Shown: one piece after another, positions 1-8,992 of the stretch
Layout of the letters: each line of letters starts with the position of its first letter
Numbering within the stretch: position 1 is the stretch's first letter
DNA from: Pseudomonas viridiflava
GTDB taxonomy: Bacteria; Pseudomonadota; Gammaproteobacteria; Pseudomonadales; Pseudomonadaceae
Direction of reading: 5' to 3'
Assembly: GCF_900602065.1 (NCBI RefSeq)
Contig: NZ_UWFN01000263.1
Location: 1 to 64,000 of the forward strand
Length of the DNA stretch: 64,000 nucleotides
Notes under the pieces: generated by a model
Seen by the model: only the letters and a program-made list of their open reading frames with translations
Databases searched by the model: none
What the model was told of the DNA's origin: nothing
Position numbers and translations under genes: made by a program

Positions 1-77
1 AAGCTCGCCTCCCTGTTGGAGCGAGGCTTGCCCCCGAAGAAAGCAACCCGGTTCATCTGCACGACCGCAGCGCCTGC

Positions 78-206
78 ATCGCGGGCAAGCACCGCTCCCA
101 CGGATGAAACGCGCTTTCCCTGTGGGAGCGGTGCTTGCCCGCGATAAGGCTGGACGCGATTGACCTGAGATCCGCAGTGTTTTTTATCGCGGGCAAGCAC
201 CCACAG
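78..206. repeat. Cluster of REP elements (GTGGGAGC / GCGGGCAAGC type)
   Basis: Three copies of a Pseudomonas-type REP core lie here. Two form an inverted pair: ATCGCGGGCAAGCACCGCTC from 78, and its reverse complement in 121-146. A third, truncated copy (ATCGCGGGCAAGCACCCACA) lies at 185-204. A degenerate relative (GGAGCGAGGCTTGCCC) lies at about 18-33. The inverted pair can fold into a long hairpin. REPs of this kind are dispersed, non-coding elements usually found between genes. The remaining bases of 1-237 hold nothing else I can identify. Confidence 0.85.
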
Positions 207-239
207 GCTCTGGACGATTCGAACCTTTTTGCACAAACA

Positions 240-271
240 AAAATGCCAGGCATAAGGCCTGGCATTTTGGG
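240..271. terminator. Rho-independent terminator after ybaB
   Basis: A perfect stem AAATGCCAGGC / GCCTGGCATTT with a five-base loop is flanked by A and T runs, so it can act in both directions. It lies just downstream of the minus-strand ybaB stop and should end the dnaX-ybaB transcript. This implies that anything further downstream, such as recR, which usually follows ybaB in Pseudomonas but lies outside the window, would need its own promoter or read-through. Confidence 0.88.
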
Positions 272-284
272 ATACAACCTGCAA

Positions 285-611
285 TCAGAACGGCAGCTTC
301 ATACCTGGAGGCAGTTGCATGCCTGCTGTCATGCTGGAGGTCTTTTCCTGGCTGGCCTGTTCAATCTTGCGTACTGCGTCGTTGACGGCAGCAGCGATCA
401 GGTCTTCCAGTACTTCCTTGTCTTCCTGCATCAGGCTGTCATCCAGATTGATGCGCTTGACGTCATGGCGACCGGTCATCACTACGCTGACCAGGCCTGC
501 GCCCGATTGACCGGTAACTTCGGCATTGGCCAGTTCTTCCTGCATCTTGGCCATTTTTTCCTGCATTTGCTGCGCCTGCTTCATCAGACCAGCCATGCCA
601 CCTTTCATCAT
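285..611 (-). CDS. ybaB: YbaB/EbfC nucleoid-associated protein
   Basis: This 108-residue protein has the full length and typical pattern of the YbaB/EbfC family. A Met/Gln/Lys-rich N-terminal helix ([19 protein letters not shown]) is followed by a beta core ([17 protein letters not shown]) and a C-terminal helix, and the tail is Pro/Met rich. Family members are small dimeric DNA-binding proteins that coat the nucleoid. The gene lies 63 bases downstream of dnaX on the same strand, the conserved dnaX-ybaB order of gammaproteobacteria. A GAGGAG Shine-Dalgarno stands 7 bases before the ATG at 611. A second ATG follows immediately and could also be used. Confidence 0.95.
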   Translation of the reverse strand: MMKGGMAGLMKQAQQMQEKMAKMQEELANAEVTGQSGAGLVSVVMTGRHDVKRINLDDSLMQEDKEVLEDLIAAAVNDAVRKIEQASQEKTSSMTAGMQLPPGMKLPF

Positions 612-674
612 GGGATATCTCCTCGAAAGTTGATTGTGTTAGCAGGTGGGAAACCATTCGAATCCCACCGTCAG

Positions 675-2834
675 TTAATGAGTCTGAGCCACCGGGGCAT
701 CCACGGGCTTAATCGTATCCTCCCGGATCACTGCGCCAAACTGTTCAAGCATCTGCTGGATGAACGGATCGGCATGGATCGACGCTTCCGCCTGCCGCTG
801 CCGCTCGACACGCAACCGCGAAGCCGCCTGGGCCGGGGTTTCCTGTTCAGGTTTGATCAACTCGATCTTGAGGTTGATCGTGCGCCCGGTAAATTGATTG
901 AGACCATCGTTGATACGGCGCAACTGGGTCGCGTTGAACAAGGCGCTGTGCCCCGGATCCAGGTGCAGCAACCAGTTATCGCCGTCCATCGAGACCAGCG
1001 TGCAGTTGGATGCGATGCTGCTGGTCATGCCCGAAATCGGCAACTTGTTGAACATGTCCAGCCATTCAGCTGCCAGCCCCGTCGCCGGTTTCGACGCCGG
1101 AGCCGGTTCAGCTTCGACCTCTTCGGTCACGGTTTCGTGCGCGAGTTCATCCAGATAACTGTAGGACGCCGGATCGATATCCACATCGGGCTCAACATAA
1201 TCGTCGTCCGGTGGTGGTTCGTCGTCACGGTCCATCGGTGCTGGCACGTAAGCGTCAGGAATGGCTTCAAGCATCGCCGGGGTCACGGCTTGCTCGGCGA
1301 CAGCCTCAGACTGCGGTACTTCAACCTCCGGCGCATCCGGCACCGGACTGGCTGGCGCAGGACTTGGCATCGGCGTGAGTTCAGGCTGCTCGGCGACGGT
1401 GTCGAGTACCGGCTCGGCAACCAGTTCCTGAGCAGGCGTAGCAACCGGCTCGGGTTCGGGTTGCTCTTCAGCTACAGGCGGCAACGCCTTGGGCTCATTC
1501 CATGGCAAGTCGACTTCTTCGACCGGCTCAGGTTCCGGGGCAGTTACCACGGGAGTCGGCGCGGGGGTTTGCACTACCGGCTCGACAATCGGAGCAGCCA
1601 CTGGCGCAGCAACAACCGGAGCGGCTGCCTGCACAGGAGCAACGGCTACCGGCGCGACCGCTGTCGCGCCGGCCACTGGTTGTGGGGAATCAACTGTGGC
1701 CGGGTTGATTCCCACTGTCTTTAGCGGCTGCCTCGGGGCATCGCTGCTGTCAGCGGGGCGAAACGCCAACATCCGCAGCAGGACCATTTCAAAGCCTCCT
1801 CGAGGATCAGGCGCGAGTGGCAGATCGCGTCGGCCGATCAAGCCCATCTGGTAGTAAAACTGTACGTCTTCGGCAGGCAATGCCTGCGCCAGAGCAAGCA
1901 CACGATCACGGTCGCCATGGCCGTTGTCGACACCCTCAGGCAACGCCTGGGCAATCGCCACGCGATGCAATACGTTGAGAATCTCCGACAACACGCCATT
2001 CCAGTCCGGGCCCTGTTCGGCCAGATGGCGGACAGCTTCCAGCAGACTGCGGGCATCGCCGTCGATCAAAGCGGTCAGCACGTCGAACACCTGGCCGTGA
2101 TCCAGCGTACCGAGCATGGCCCGCACATCGGCGGCCATCACCTTGCCTTCGCCAAAGGCGATGGCCTGATCGGTAAGGCTCATGGCGTCGCGCATCGAGC
2201 CGTCGGCGGCACGTCCCAGCAACCACAGTGCATCCTCTTCGAACGGGACGTTTTCGACGCCCAGCACATGGGTCAAATGCTCGACCACGCGCTCCGGCGT
2301 CATGTTTTTCAGGGAGAACTGCAGGCAGCGCGACAGAATCGTCGCTGGCAGTTTCTGCGGATCAGTCGTCGCGAGGATGAATTTGACGTACGGCGGCGGC
2401 TCTTCAAGAGTCTTGAGCAACGCGTTGAACGAGTGGCTGGAGAGCATGTGCACTTCGTCGATCAGGTAGACCTTGAAGCGTCCGCGGCTCGGCGCGTATT
2501 GCACATTATCCAGCAGCTCACGGGTGTCCTCGACCTTGGTGCGGCTCGCGGCGTCGATTTCGATCAGGTCGACAAAACGACCTTCATCGATCTCCCGGCA
2601 CACCGAGCAGGTGCCGCAAGGCGTCGACGTAATGCCGGTTTCACAGTTGAGGCACTTGGCGATAATCCGCGCAATCGTGGTTTTACCTACGCCCCGGGTG
2701 CCAGTGAATAAATAGGCGTGGTGCAGCCGCTGGCTGTCCAGCGCATTGATCAGGGCCTTCAGCACATGGGTCTGGCCGACCATTTCGCGGAACGAGCGCG
2801 GACGCCATTTACGTGCAAGAACCTGATAACTCAT
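675..2834 (-). CDS. dnaX: DNA polymerase III subunit tau (DnaX)
   Basis: This is the clamp-loader ATPase of the replicative polymerase, 719 residues from the ATG at 2834 (MSYQVLARKWRP, the usual DnaX N terminus). An in-frame start 5 codons upstream is less likely. The Walker A motif is GTRGVGKTT, the four-Cys zinc module runs through CLNC...CGTCSVC, and Walker B is DEVHML; the AAA+ lid and collar follow. From about residue 380 to 580 there is a long Pro/Ala/Val/Glu-rich linker, then a conserved C-terminal domain that in tau contacts the polymerase. I see no E. coli-type A-AAA-AAG slippery heptamer in the linker, so gamma may not be made by that route. It is the first gene of the dnaX-ybaB unit. 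Confidence 0.97.
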   Translation of the reverse strand: MSYQVLARKWRPRSFREMVGQTHVLKALINALDSQRLHHAYLFTGTRGVGKTTIARIIAKCLNCETGITSTPCGTCSVCREIDEGRFVDLIEIDAASRTKVEDTRELLDNVQYAPSRGRFKVYLIDEVHMLSSHSFNALLKTLEEPPPYVKFILATTDPQKLPATILSRCLQFSLKNMTPERVVEHLTHVLGVENVPFEEDALWLLGRAADGSMRDAMSLTDQAIAFGEGKVMAADVRAMLGTLDHGQVFDVLTALIDGDARSLLEAVRHLAEQGPDWNGVLSEILNVLHRVAIAQALPEGVDNGHGDRDRVLALAQALPAEDVQFYYQMGLIGRRDLPLAPDPRGGFEMVLLRMLAFRPADSSDAPRQPLKTVGINPATVDSPQPVAGATAVAPVAVAPVQAAAPVVAAPVAAPIVEPVVQTPAPTPVVTAPEPEPVEEVDLPWNEPKALPPVAEEQPEPEPVATPAQELVAEPVLDTVAEQPELTPMPSPAPASPVPDAPEVEVPQSEAVAEQAVTPAMLEAIPDAYVPAPMDRDDEPPPDDDYVEPDVDIDPASYSYLDELAHETVTEEVEAEPAPASKPATGLAAEWLDMFNKLPISGMTSSIASNCTLVSMDGDNWLLHLDPGHSALFNATQLRRINDGLNQFTGRTINLKIELIKPEQETPAQAASRLRVERQRQAEASIHADPFIQQMLEQFGAVIREDTIKPVDAPVAQTH

Positions 2835-3005
2835 GGAAAACCGTCGCAACTGGGAAGCGGAAGACCGCTAATGCTAGCGGAGCAGGGGCAAAATTGCATC
2901 TGGTGTCCTCGTCTATTCTGGCTAAGCTGTGAAAACGGATGTAAAGGCGCCCAGTAGTCGGGTCTTTAAGAGCGTTTATGGATGCTCGCACTTGAGGAAC
3001 CTTTT

Positions 3006-3755
3006 ATGCGTCTAAGTCAGCTCATACCGAGCGCCCTGTTGCTGTTGACCGTAAACGCGTCAGCAGCCGAGCCGCCACTGAGATTTTCCGTGGCTGAAAG
3101 CTGGTCGATGCCACTGGTGCAACTGGACAATTACCAACCCACGGCCGGAATCCTGTTCGAGATCATGCAGAGCCTTGCTCGTCAGGTGGGCCGCGAAGCC
3201 GAGTATCACGTACTGCCGCGCCTGCGCGTGCAGGCGGCCCTTGAGCGCGGCGAGGTCGACATTCGTTGCTACGCGGCGCAAGCCTGGGTGCCGCACCTGT
3301 CAGGCGACTATTTCTGGAGCCTGCCGATCCTGTATCAACGTGACCTGCTGATCGCTTCTGCCGAGACCGCCGCAGGGCCTTATCCCGACCACTTCGACAA
3401 TGAAATCATTGGCACCGTGCTGGGCTATAACTACCCGGATCTGCAGTACCTGTTCGACAATCACCAACTGGTGCGTGAAGACGCGCGCAGTCAGGAGCAG
3501 ACATTGCGAAAGCTGATTGCAGGACGCTACCACTACGCGGTGTCGAGCCAATTGGTGTTGGATTGGCTAAACCGTGACCTCCCCGCCAACCAGCAATTGA
3601 AAGCTATCTCGCTGATCGCCGAGCAGCCAGCCGGTTGCATCATTCGCAACGACCCTGCCCTGCCCACCCAAAAAATCCTGCGCACACTGGTACGGATGAG
3701 AGTCTCCGGAGAAATTCAGCGGATTATCGATCGCTACACGGCTCCACGCATCTGA
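3006..3755 (+). CDS. Periplasmic solute-binding protein (SBP family 3)
   Basis: This 249-residue protein has a clear Sec signal peptide (hydrophobic SALLLLTVNASAA, cleavage near residue 21). The mature part resembles the amino-acid-type periplasmic binding proteins (SBP_bac_3): the FSVAESWSMP start, a central GTVLGYNYPDL hinge-like segment, and a C-terminal IQRIIDRY helix. The ATG at 3006 is chosen because a GAGGA ribosome site lies 7 bases upstream and the signal peptide begins there; the open frame extends to 2982. No ABC permease or ATPase gene is adjacent, so it could be an orphan receptor-like binding protein. The ligand cannot be told from the sequence. Confidence 0.85.
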   Translation: MRLSQLIPSALLLLTVNASAAEPPLRFSVAESWSMPLVQLDNYQPTAGILFEIMQSLARQVGREAEYHVLPRLRVQAALERGEVDIRCYAAQAWVPHLSGDYFWSLPILYQRDLLIASAETAAGPYPDHFDNEIIGTVLGYNYPDLQYLFDNHQLVREDARSQEQTLRKLIAGRYHYAVSSQLVLDWLNRDLPANQQLKAISLIAEQPAGCIIRNDPALPTQKILRTLVRMRVSGEIQRIIDRYTAPRI

Positions 3756-3860
3756 CTCTGCGAAAGGTCCGCCGCAGATCGGCTGTAGTAATACCGTCAT
3801 ACAGCGTGGATACCCTCGCCTGAAACATTTAGCAACATTTACCCAGGCAGGTAGTTCACG

Positions 3861-5534
3861 ATGAGCGACAAACCCGACGATGCCTCGCAAAACGACCCTA
3901 CACGCCGCCGATTTCTGGGAGGCATGGCTGCCTTGGGTGCTGGTATCGCCCTGAGCGGCTGCGATACCACTCAGAAATCCCCGGCAGCGCCAACCGCTCC
4001 TTTGACAGGCGCGGCATTGGACAAGGCTCTACGCGAGCATGTCAAAACCGTCGTGGTGATCTACGCCGAGAACCGCAGCTTCAATAACTTGTTCGGTAAT
4101 TTCCCTGGAGTGCAGAAGCCCCTGTCGGCGCTCAAGCCAGGCGATTATCAACAACGTGACCGCGACGGCTCGCTGCTGAAAACCCTGCCACCGGCCTGGG
4201 GCGGCGTGCTGCAAGTGGGCCCGCAAACGGTTGACGGCGTGAGCTACCCCGCGGGCGGTCAGTTTCAGGAAAACCTGCCCAATGCACCCTTCCCGCTCAA
4301 AGGTATCAATGGCGAAGATTTACCACTGAGCCTCGTCACCCGGGACCTGTGGCATGTGTTTTATCAGAACCAGATGCAAATCAACGGCGGCAAGAATGAC
4401 CGCTTCGTTGCCTGGGCCGATGCCGGTGGCCTGCCAATGGGTTACTACGCACAAAGCCAGTATTCGCTGCGTCTGTGGGATGTCGCCAAGGAGTTTGTAC
4501 TCTGTGACAACTTCTTCCAGGGAGCCTTTGGCGGTTCGTTTCTCAACCACCAGTACCTGATTGCTGCCACCGCACCGAAGTACCCGGATGCTGCGAACTC
4601 GGTGGCGAAATCACAAATCGCCCGCCTGGAAAGTGACAACCCGACGGACCCGCGCCTCAAGCCACTGGAGCAGTCTCCGGCCAGCGCCATGACCGGACCA
4701 CCGCAATTCGGCCCCAGCGCACTGACGCCCGATGGCTATGCGGTTAATACCCTCGCCCCGCCGTTCTGGCCGACCTGGCTACGTGATCCGGCAAAACCGG
4801 ACTACTCCATGCCGGATCTGCCCAACGTGCTGGTGCCACAGACTCACGAACACATTGGCGACAAGTTGTCGAAGAAGAATGTCGACTGGGCGTGGTATGC
4901 AGGTGCCTGGCAAGTCACGCTTGATGAGTTTAAGGACTCTACCGGGATCCCGAAAATTCCCAATTTTCAGTACCACCATCAGCCGTTCAATTATTTCGTG
5001 CAGCAAGGCCCGCAGAACCCGGCTGAACGGAAAAAACGTTTGCGCGATGGCGGGCTGGGCGATGAGGTCAGCAGCAACAAATTCCTCGCCGATGCTGAGG
5101 CGGGCAAATTACCTGCGGTCACCTTCTATAAGCCTCAGGGCAATCTGAACATGCATGCGGGTTACGCGGATGTCGCAGCAGGTGATCGGCATATCGACCG
5201 CGTGATCAAGGTACTTCGCAGCAGTCCGCAATGGGCGAACATGGTGGTTGTCATTACTGTCGACGAAAACGGCGGCTGGTGGGATCACGTAGCGCCACCC
5301 CAGGGCGATCGTTGGGGGCCGGGTACGCGGATTCCTGCGCTGGTGGTTTCTCCTTTCGCGCGTAAGGGCACGGTCGATCATACGGTCTACGATACGGCTT
5401 CGATTCTGCGTCTGATTACTCGGGTTCACGGGCTGGAAAAGCTCAATGGTCTGAAGGAGCGAGACAGTGCGATGGTTGCTCGCGGGCAATCGCCGATGGG
5501 TGATCTGACCAACGCGCTGCAGTTTCCCACTTGA
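3861..5534 (+). CDS. Tat-exported phosphoesterase, acid phosphatase / phospholipase C family
   Basis: This 557-residue protein starts with a twin-arginine motif (TRRRFLGG) followed by a hydrophobic stretch and a lipobox-like LSGC (Cys at about residue 34). It is probably exported folded and may be lipid-anchored. The core belongs to the phosphoesterase family that contains AcpA and bacterial phospholipases C. It has YAENRSFNNLFG (Glu70-Asn71, metal and nucleophile region), the HVFYQNQMQINGGKNDRF segment, and near the C terminus VITVDENGGWWDHV, with GPGTRIPALVVSPFA, typical of the alkaline-phosphatase fold. I infer hydrolysis of phosphomonoesters or phospholipids in the periplasm. Acid phosphatase AcpA is the closer guess. 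It appears monocistronic. Confidence 0.87.
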   Translation: MSDKPDDASQNDPTRRRFLGGMAALGAGIALSGCDTTQKSPAAPTAPLTGAALDKALREHVKTVVVIYAENRSFNNLFGNFPGVQKPLSALKPGDYQQRDRDGSLLKTLPPAWGGVLQVGPQTVDGVSYPAGGQFQENLPNAPFPLKGINGEDLPLSLVTRDLWHVFYQNQMQINGGKNDRFVAWADAGGLPMGYYAQSQYSLRLWDVAKEFVLCDNFFQGAFGGSFLNHQYLIAATAPKYPDAANSVAKSQIARLESDNPTDPRLKPLEQSPASAMTGPPQFGPSALTPDGYAVNTLAPPFWPTWLRDPAKPDYSMPDLPNVLVPQTHEHIGDKLSKKNVDWAWYAGAWQVTLDEFKDSTGIPKIPNFQYHHQPFNYFVQQGPQNPAERKKRLRDGGLGDEVSSNKFLADAEAGKLPAVTFYKPQGNLNMHAGYADVAAGDRHIDRVIKVLRSSPQWANMVVVITVDENGGWWDHVAPPQGDRWGPGTRIPALVVSPFARKGTVDHTVYDTASILRLITRVHGLEKLNGLKERDSAMVARGQSPMGDLTNALQFPT

Positions 5535-5635
5535 TCAGTTGAGTGTTCTGTCGGCCACTGCCTGGTGACGTGGGAGATTCCATGTTCGCCCGCAAGCTCA
5601 ATGGATGATCATGGGGATGAAGATTACGCGGTCTA

Positions 5636-5660
5636 TGTGGGAGCGAGGCTTGCCCGCGAT
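5636..5660. repeat. Single REP element
   Basis: The core GTGGGAGCGAGGCTTGCCCG followed by CGAT is the same family as the cluster at the start of the window. It stands alone here, without an inverted partner, between the phosphoesterase gene and the larger repeat. The bases 5535-5635 hold no recognisable gene. Confidence 0.8.
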
Positions 5661-5734
5661 GGGTGCGCCTCGGTCTTTGTTCAGGTCGCGGGTGGTTGTG
5701 TGTATATCCGTTTTTGAGGTTACGGCTGCTATTG

Positions 5735-6024
5735 GTTGCGCCCTTACGGCGCCTCACTTTTGTTCCGGAAGCCGGCCCAGCCAAAAGTAAGCAAAAGGCT
5801 CTTGCCCCACCACTCGGCACCTCGCTGTCGCTCGGTGTACCCGCCCGCAGATCCTGAACCGTGGGCCGCCGCAATGGGCCATCCATGGCCCGGTGCGGCT
5901 AACCCGGCATCCTTGCCGGGCTGCCCACGGTTCAGAATCTGCGTGCGGCCAGCGTGGTTTAACGGGGCGCTTAAGATCAAAATCAAGATCCAAAGCAAAG
6001 CAAAGCAAAGCAAAGCAAAGCAGT
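5735..6024. repeat. Structured dispersed repeat ending in CAAAG microsatellite
   Basis: This non-coding block contains nested inverted repeats. CTGAACCGTGGGC (5854-5866) pairs perfectly with GCCCACGGTTCAG (5923-5935). Inside this 13-bp stem lie two further hairpins: GGGCCA/TGGCCC (5876-5891), extended by CCGC/GCGG (5869-5872 with 5895-5898), and CCCGGC/GCCGGG (5903-5920). Together they make a three-way junction. The block ends in six tandem CAAAG units (5991-6020). From memory, similar blocks starting with a GCGCCTCACTTTTG-like segment occur in many P. fluorescens genomes. Open frames across it differ in every reading frame and look spurious. Confidence 0.72.
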
Positions 6025-6083
6025 TACGGCCGAGGCTCATGAGCCGCCGCAGGTTCAACCGATCCGGTCATCTCTCAGCAAAT

Positions 6084-7130
6084 TCAACCGGCCACAACCA
6101 GTTGGTTACGCCCCTGTTGCTTACCTTGGTACAGGGCCTGATCTGCGCGGTTAAGGGCGCTTTCGAAGCTTTCTGCCGGGCGGATTTCGCTGACGGCGAG
6201 GGTCGCAGTGACCACCAGCGGTCCATGGTCCACTTGTCCCACCCATTCGCGAATGCGCAGCAAGATGCGCTCTGCCACTGCTTGGGCAGCCTGCGCCGAG
6301 GTGTCGGGCATCAGCACCAGAAACTCTTCGCCGCCCCAGCGGGAAGCAACGTCGGTGGCGCGTACGTTGCTGTTGATGGCTTCCGCGACTCGCTGAAGGA
6401 TCAGGTCGCCCTGCTCGTGCCCCAGCCGGTCGTTGATCTGTTTGAAGTGGTCGATGTCCAACAGGATGATCGCTGACGGTACCGCGTCAGCCAGTTGCCG
6501 TACCCCGAGCATCACTCTGCGCCGGGTATAGAGGTTGGTCAGGCTGTCGCGATTGGCGGTATGGAACAGGTTCAGTTGCATAGAACGCGTGAAGCGTACA
6601 GACAACGCAGTGCCATGCAATAACACGCCGATGGCGGTCAGGACATTGACGATACCGAACACCTCGAGCAACTGCGGTGCCACGCCTGAGTCGATGCCCA
6701 TTTGCCCACGCAGCGCGAAGCCGCCTACCGAGACGACGAGAATGGCCAGGTTCAGCAGTAACCGTGGCCGACGCGCACTTTGAAAACTGAACGCGATAAT
6801 CGGAATCACGCAGTAAAGGTAGAAGTAAAAATTGCTGTTCCAACCCAGCACCCAGGTCGCCAGCAGCGCGTGCAGGATGATTTCCGCGCTCATTACCATC
6901 CCGGCGAAGCTGTAGCGCCCCGCGCGGATGGCCTTGAGGCAGACCACATAAGCCAGAATGCTCAGGCCGTTACCCACAGCCAGGGAAGGTATCTTCAGCG
7001 CGCAGAACAGCACGAACAATATGAGGTGGATGCAGAAGGCGATTTGCACAATGGGCACAATGTGCTGCCAGAACTGCGCGGTGGTTTCACGCAACAGTTG
7101 CGCACGGTCACTCGCCGATAGGGTGTTCAT
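6084..7130 (-). CDS. Membrane diguanylate cyclase (GGDEF domain)
   Basis: This 348-residue protein has about six hydrophobic membrane segments in residues 20-175, then a GGDEF domain. It is a membrane-bound enzyme predicted to make cyclic di-GMP from two GTP. The active-site signature is RWGGEEF (GGEEF at residues 266-270, an active variant). The allosteric I-site RATD (257-260) lies exactly five residues upstream, so product inhibition is expected. Other conserved parts are DSLTNLYTRR at the domain start and LLDIDHFKQINDRLGHEQGD. The ATG at 7130 follows a GAGG ribosome site; a TTG one codon earlier is also in frame. It stands alone, with no sensory partner in the neighbourhood. Confidence 0.93.
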   Translation of the reverse strand: MNTLSASDRAQLLRETTAQFWQHIVPIVQIAFCIHLILFVLFCALKIPSLAVGNGLSILAYVVCLKAIRAGRYSFAGMVMSAEIILHALLATWVLGWNSNFYFYLYCVIPIIAFSFQSARRPRLLLNLAILVVSVGGFALRGQMGIDSGVAPQLLEVFGIVNVLTAIGVLLHGTALSVRFTRSMQLNLFHTANRDSLTNLYTRRRVMLGVRQLADAVPSAIILLDIDHFKQINDRLGHEQGDLILQRVAEAINSNVRATDVASRWGGEEFLVLMPDTSAQAAQAVAERILLRIREWVGQVDHGPLVVTATLAVSEIRPAESFESALNRADQALYQGKQQGRNQLVVAG

Positions 7131-7133
7131 CAA

Positions 7134-7506
7134 GCAGCCTCATTAGTGCGATGCATCCAAGCGAGCAGTGCGAATCAAATTGGGTTCATGTTCAAGCTAT
7201 CGACTGACTTCAAGTGGCCTTGATGTCGGTAACGAGGCGTGTCTTGGTTAATCCGGTACTACGAACGTCTGTCGAGGCACCAAGTTCCCTGTCGTAGAGC
7301 GCCGCATGCAGCTCGCGCTGCTGTAGGGTGCTCCGTGTGTTTTTTATTCTGCGGTGGCCGTTTACAGCGTTCATGCACTGCTGAACAAAGGTAAGAGTAG
7401 TGGAGATGTTCAAACAACCGCTCAGAAGCGGAAATTCAAGATGACTCGGTTGATCATCAAGCCGCCACCTGAACCTGCATGACGGCCTGCCAGGCATCAG
7501 GTGGTT
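7134..7506. other. Intergenic stretch with one doubtful minus-strand ORF (7210-7497)
   Basis: Between two minus-strand genes, a 95-codon minus-strand frame (7210-7497) is open. Its C-terminal half (RELHAALYDRELGAS and on) has a composition compatible with protein, but I recognise no family. It has no convincing ribosome site, and its N-terminal part looks random. It could be a decayed gene. Nothing else is evident here. Confidence 0.3.
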
Positions 7507-8124
7507 TTAAAGCAGATCTGGACGGCTCGATTTCAAGGCCGCTTCGCTGACCTTACCCTGGATGGAACACGTCAACATGCCCTTGCTGCCCCCGGTCACG
7601 TCAGCTGGCACAGGCTCGACTATCAGGACCCGCTCGGAGGTGTCGGTGACCAGCTTGCCAGCGGTGTCGCCCGAAGTTTCAGACAGCCATTTCGACTCTT
7701 TCTCGGACCAGATTTCCGGCCGGGCAAACACGCCATTGGTCGACAGCAGCTCCAGAGAGTGCTCTTTCTTTAGCGACGCCACGACTTGCTCAGGCGACTG
7801 CTGAACATAGAACCCCCAACTGATGATGCGCGAGCCCATCAGATCCATGTCCTCGGCGTAGAAGCCGGTCAAGGACAGACCGTCAACCACCACCGGCTTA
7901 TCGAACACCCAGCGCTGGCCCATCTCAGTCTTGGTGCCGCCCTGCAGGGTGATACGGCCGTTTTCCTGCTTGCCGGGAACCAGTGACTTGAACGGTGCTT
8001 GCGTAATGACCGGGAACGACTGGGTGCTGCAGCTCAGGAAATCAGCCAATGAGTCAGTGGCGGCTGAAGCATTGGCAGCTGTAAACAGCGCGATGGCAGG
8101 AAGAAGCAAAGCAGAGAGTTTCAT
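7507..8124 (-). CDS. Exported protein of unknown function
   Basis: This 205-residue protein has a classical Sec signal peptide (LSALLLPAIALFTAANASAA, cleavage near residue 22). The mature part has two well-separated cysteines (LSCSTQSF near the N terminus and LTCSIQG near the C terminus) that could form a periplasmic disulfide. I recognise no catalytic motif. The repeated phrase structure (VVVDGLSLTGFYAEDMDLMG, IISWGFYVQQSPEQVVASLKK) suggests a mixed alpha/beta soluble domain. An AAGGA ribosome site precedes the ATG. I can give no function. It stands alone between a diguanylate cyclase and a DinB-like gene on the same strand. Confidence 0.85.
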   Translation of the reverse strand: MKLSALLLPAIALFTAANASAATDSLADFLSCSTQSFPVITQAPFKSLVPGKQENGRITLQGGTKTEMGQRWVFDKPVVVDGLSLTGFYAEDMDLMGSRIISWGFYVQQSPEQVVASLKKEHSLELLSTNGVFARPEIWSEKESKWLSETSGDTAGKLVTDTSERVLIVEPVPADVTGGSKGMLTCSIQGKVSEAALKSSRPDLL

Positions 8125-8257
8125 TGGCAGGTCTCAGTCCTTTAATAATGAGGCTCGTGGATCCGCCGCACCACAACGGTGCTTTATTGGCGGCGGCGCA
8201 AAGTTAGCTGAATGGCCTTATGCCGTCCACCGACAACGCACTCGGCGAGTCAATGTG

Positions 8258-8794
8258 TCAGTCAATGTCCGGAATCAGCCCCAGCAGATCGGTAGAGCCG
8301 ACATCGACGCCCGCCTGCGTCAGCAGCGTCGTCGCCTGCCCGCGGTGGTGGGTCTGATGATTGAAGAAGTGAATCAACAGTCCGTAAAAATCACGCGCTG
8401 CCGGAATACCCGCGGTATTGGCGTAACGCAGCACCACATCAAGATCGACCTCTTGCAATTCGACAGTCCACTCGATGATTGCCTGATCAACCCGTCTGCG
8501 CTGCGCCGACAGTTCCGACAGGCTATTAAAGACCTGCTCACTCAAGGCTTTAGGATCAGGTAAATCACGCACTACATCCAGAGCGGGAAACCCTGCCGGA
8601 TGCCGTGCGAAGCGCTTGAGCCAGAGGGTATCGCCGACCAGCAGATGGTTCAGCGTGCCCATGATTGAACCGAAGAATGCAGCGCGGTCCGCGCTCAACG
8701 CCTCCTCGGGCAGGCGGGCGGCAGCGACATATAGCTTGTCGTTCATCCACTGGTTATACGCGGCCATGAGCTGAATATGATCGAGGCGATTCAA
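8258..8794 (-). CDS. DinB-family protein
   Basis: This 178-residue protein matches the DinB/YfiT-like four-helix bundle family throughout. It has the N-terminal MAAYNQWMNDKLY, SIMGTLNHLLVGDTLWLKRF (first metal His) and LLIHFFNHQTHHRGQATTLL (C-terminal His pair). These histidines usually bind a divalent metal. Family members are thought to be thiol-dependent metalloenzymes, but the substrate of this one is unknown. The frame begins with TTG at 8794, with a GGAAA site 7 bases upstream. An internal ATG at 8767 is the alternative. Confidence 0.9.
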   Translation of the reverse strand: MNRLDHIQLMAAYNQWMNDKLYVAAARLPEEALSADRAAFFGSIMGTLNHLLVGDTLWLKRFARHPAGFPALDVVRDLPDPKALSEQVFNSLSELSAQRRRVDQAIIEWTVELQEVDLDVVLRYANTAGIPAARDFYGLLIHFFNHQTHHRGQATTLLTQAGVDVGSTDLLGLIPDID

Positions 8795-8992
8795 GATAGG
8801 GTTTCCGGGTAAAACGCGATAAGGGAGTAGCCAAAGCGGACTTTGCGAGATTCAGTGATGGCCTGCAAGCACGTTTGCCAACCGCTACGCCTGGGGAAGA
8901 ACCGGGGCGTCACTCACCTGAAGATAAACCGAACGACTGAAAACAGACCCACTCTCACCTTCATGCGAATATTTTCCTGCTTGAGGTGAATC

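Noticed and set aside
135-1724. 529-codon plus-strand frame opposite dnaX and ybaB
   Set aside because: It is antisense to two well-recognised genes, has an Arg/His-rich composition typical of shadow frames in GC-rich DNA, and crosses the ybaB terminator.
2835-3005. 4.5S (SRP) RNA gene upstream of dnaX
   Set aside because: The conserved SRP core bases and the long hairpin are not present in this gap.
5991-6020. CAAAG tandem units as a CRISPR-like array
   Set aside because: The unit is five bases with no spacers; it is a microsatellite at the end of a dispersed repeat.
5736-6476. 246-codon plus-strand frame across the structured repeat and into the cyclase gene
   Set aside because: It runs through hairpins, a CAAAG microsatellite and then antisense to a clear GGDEF gene; there is no protein family pattern.
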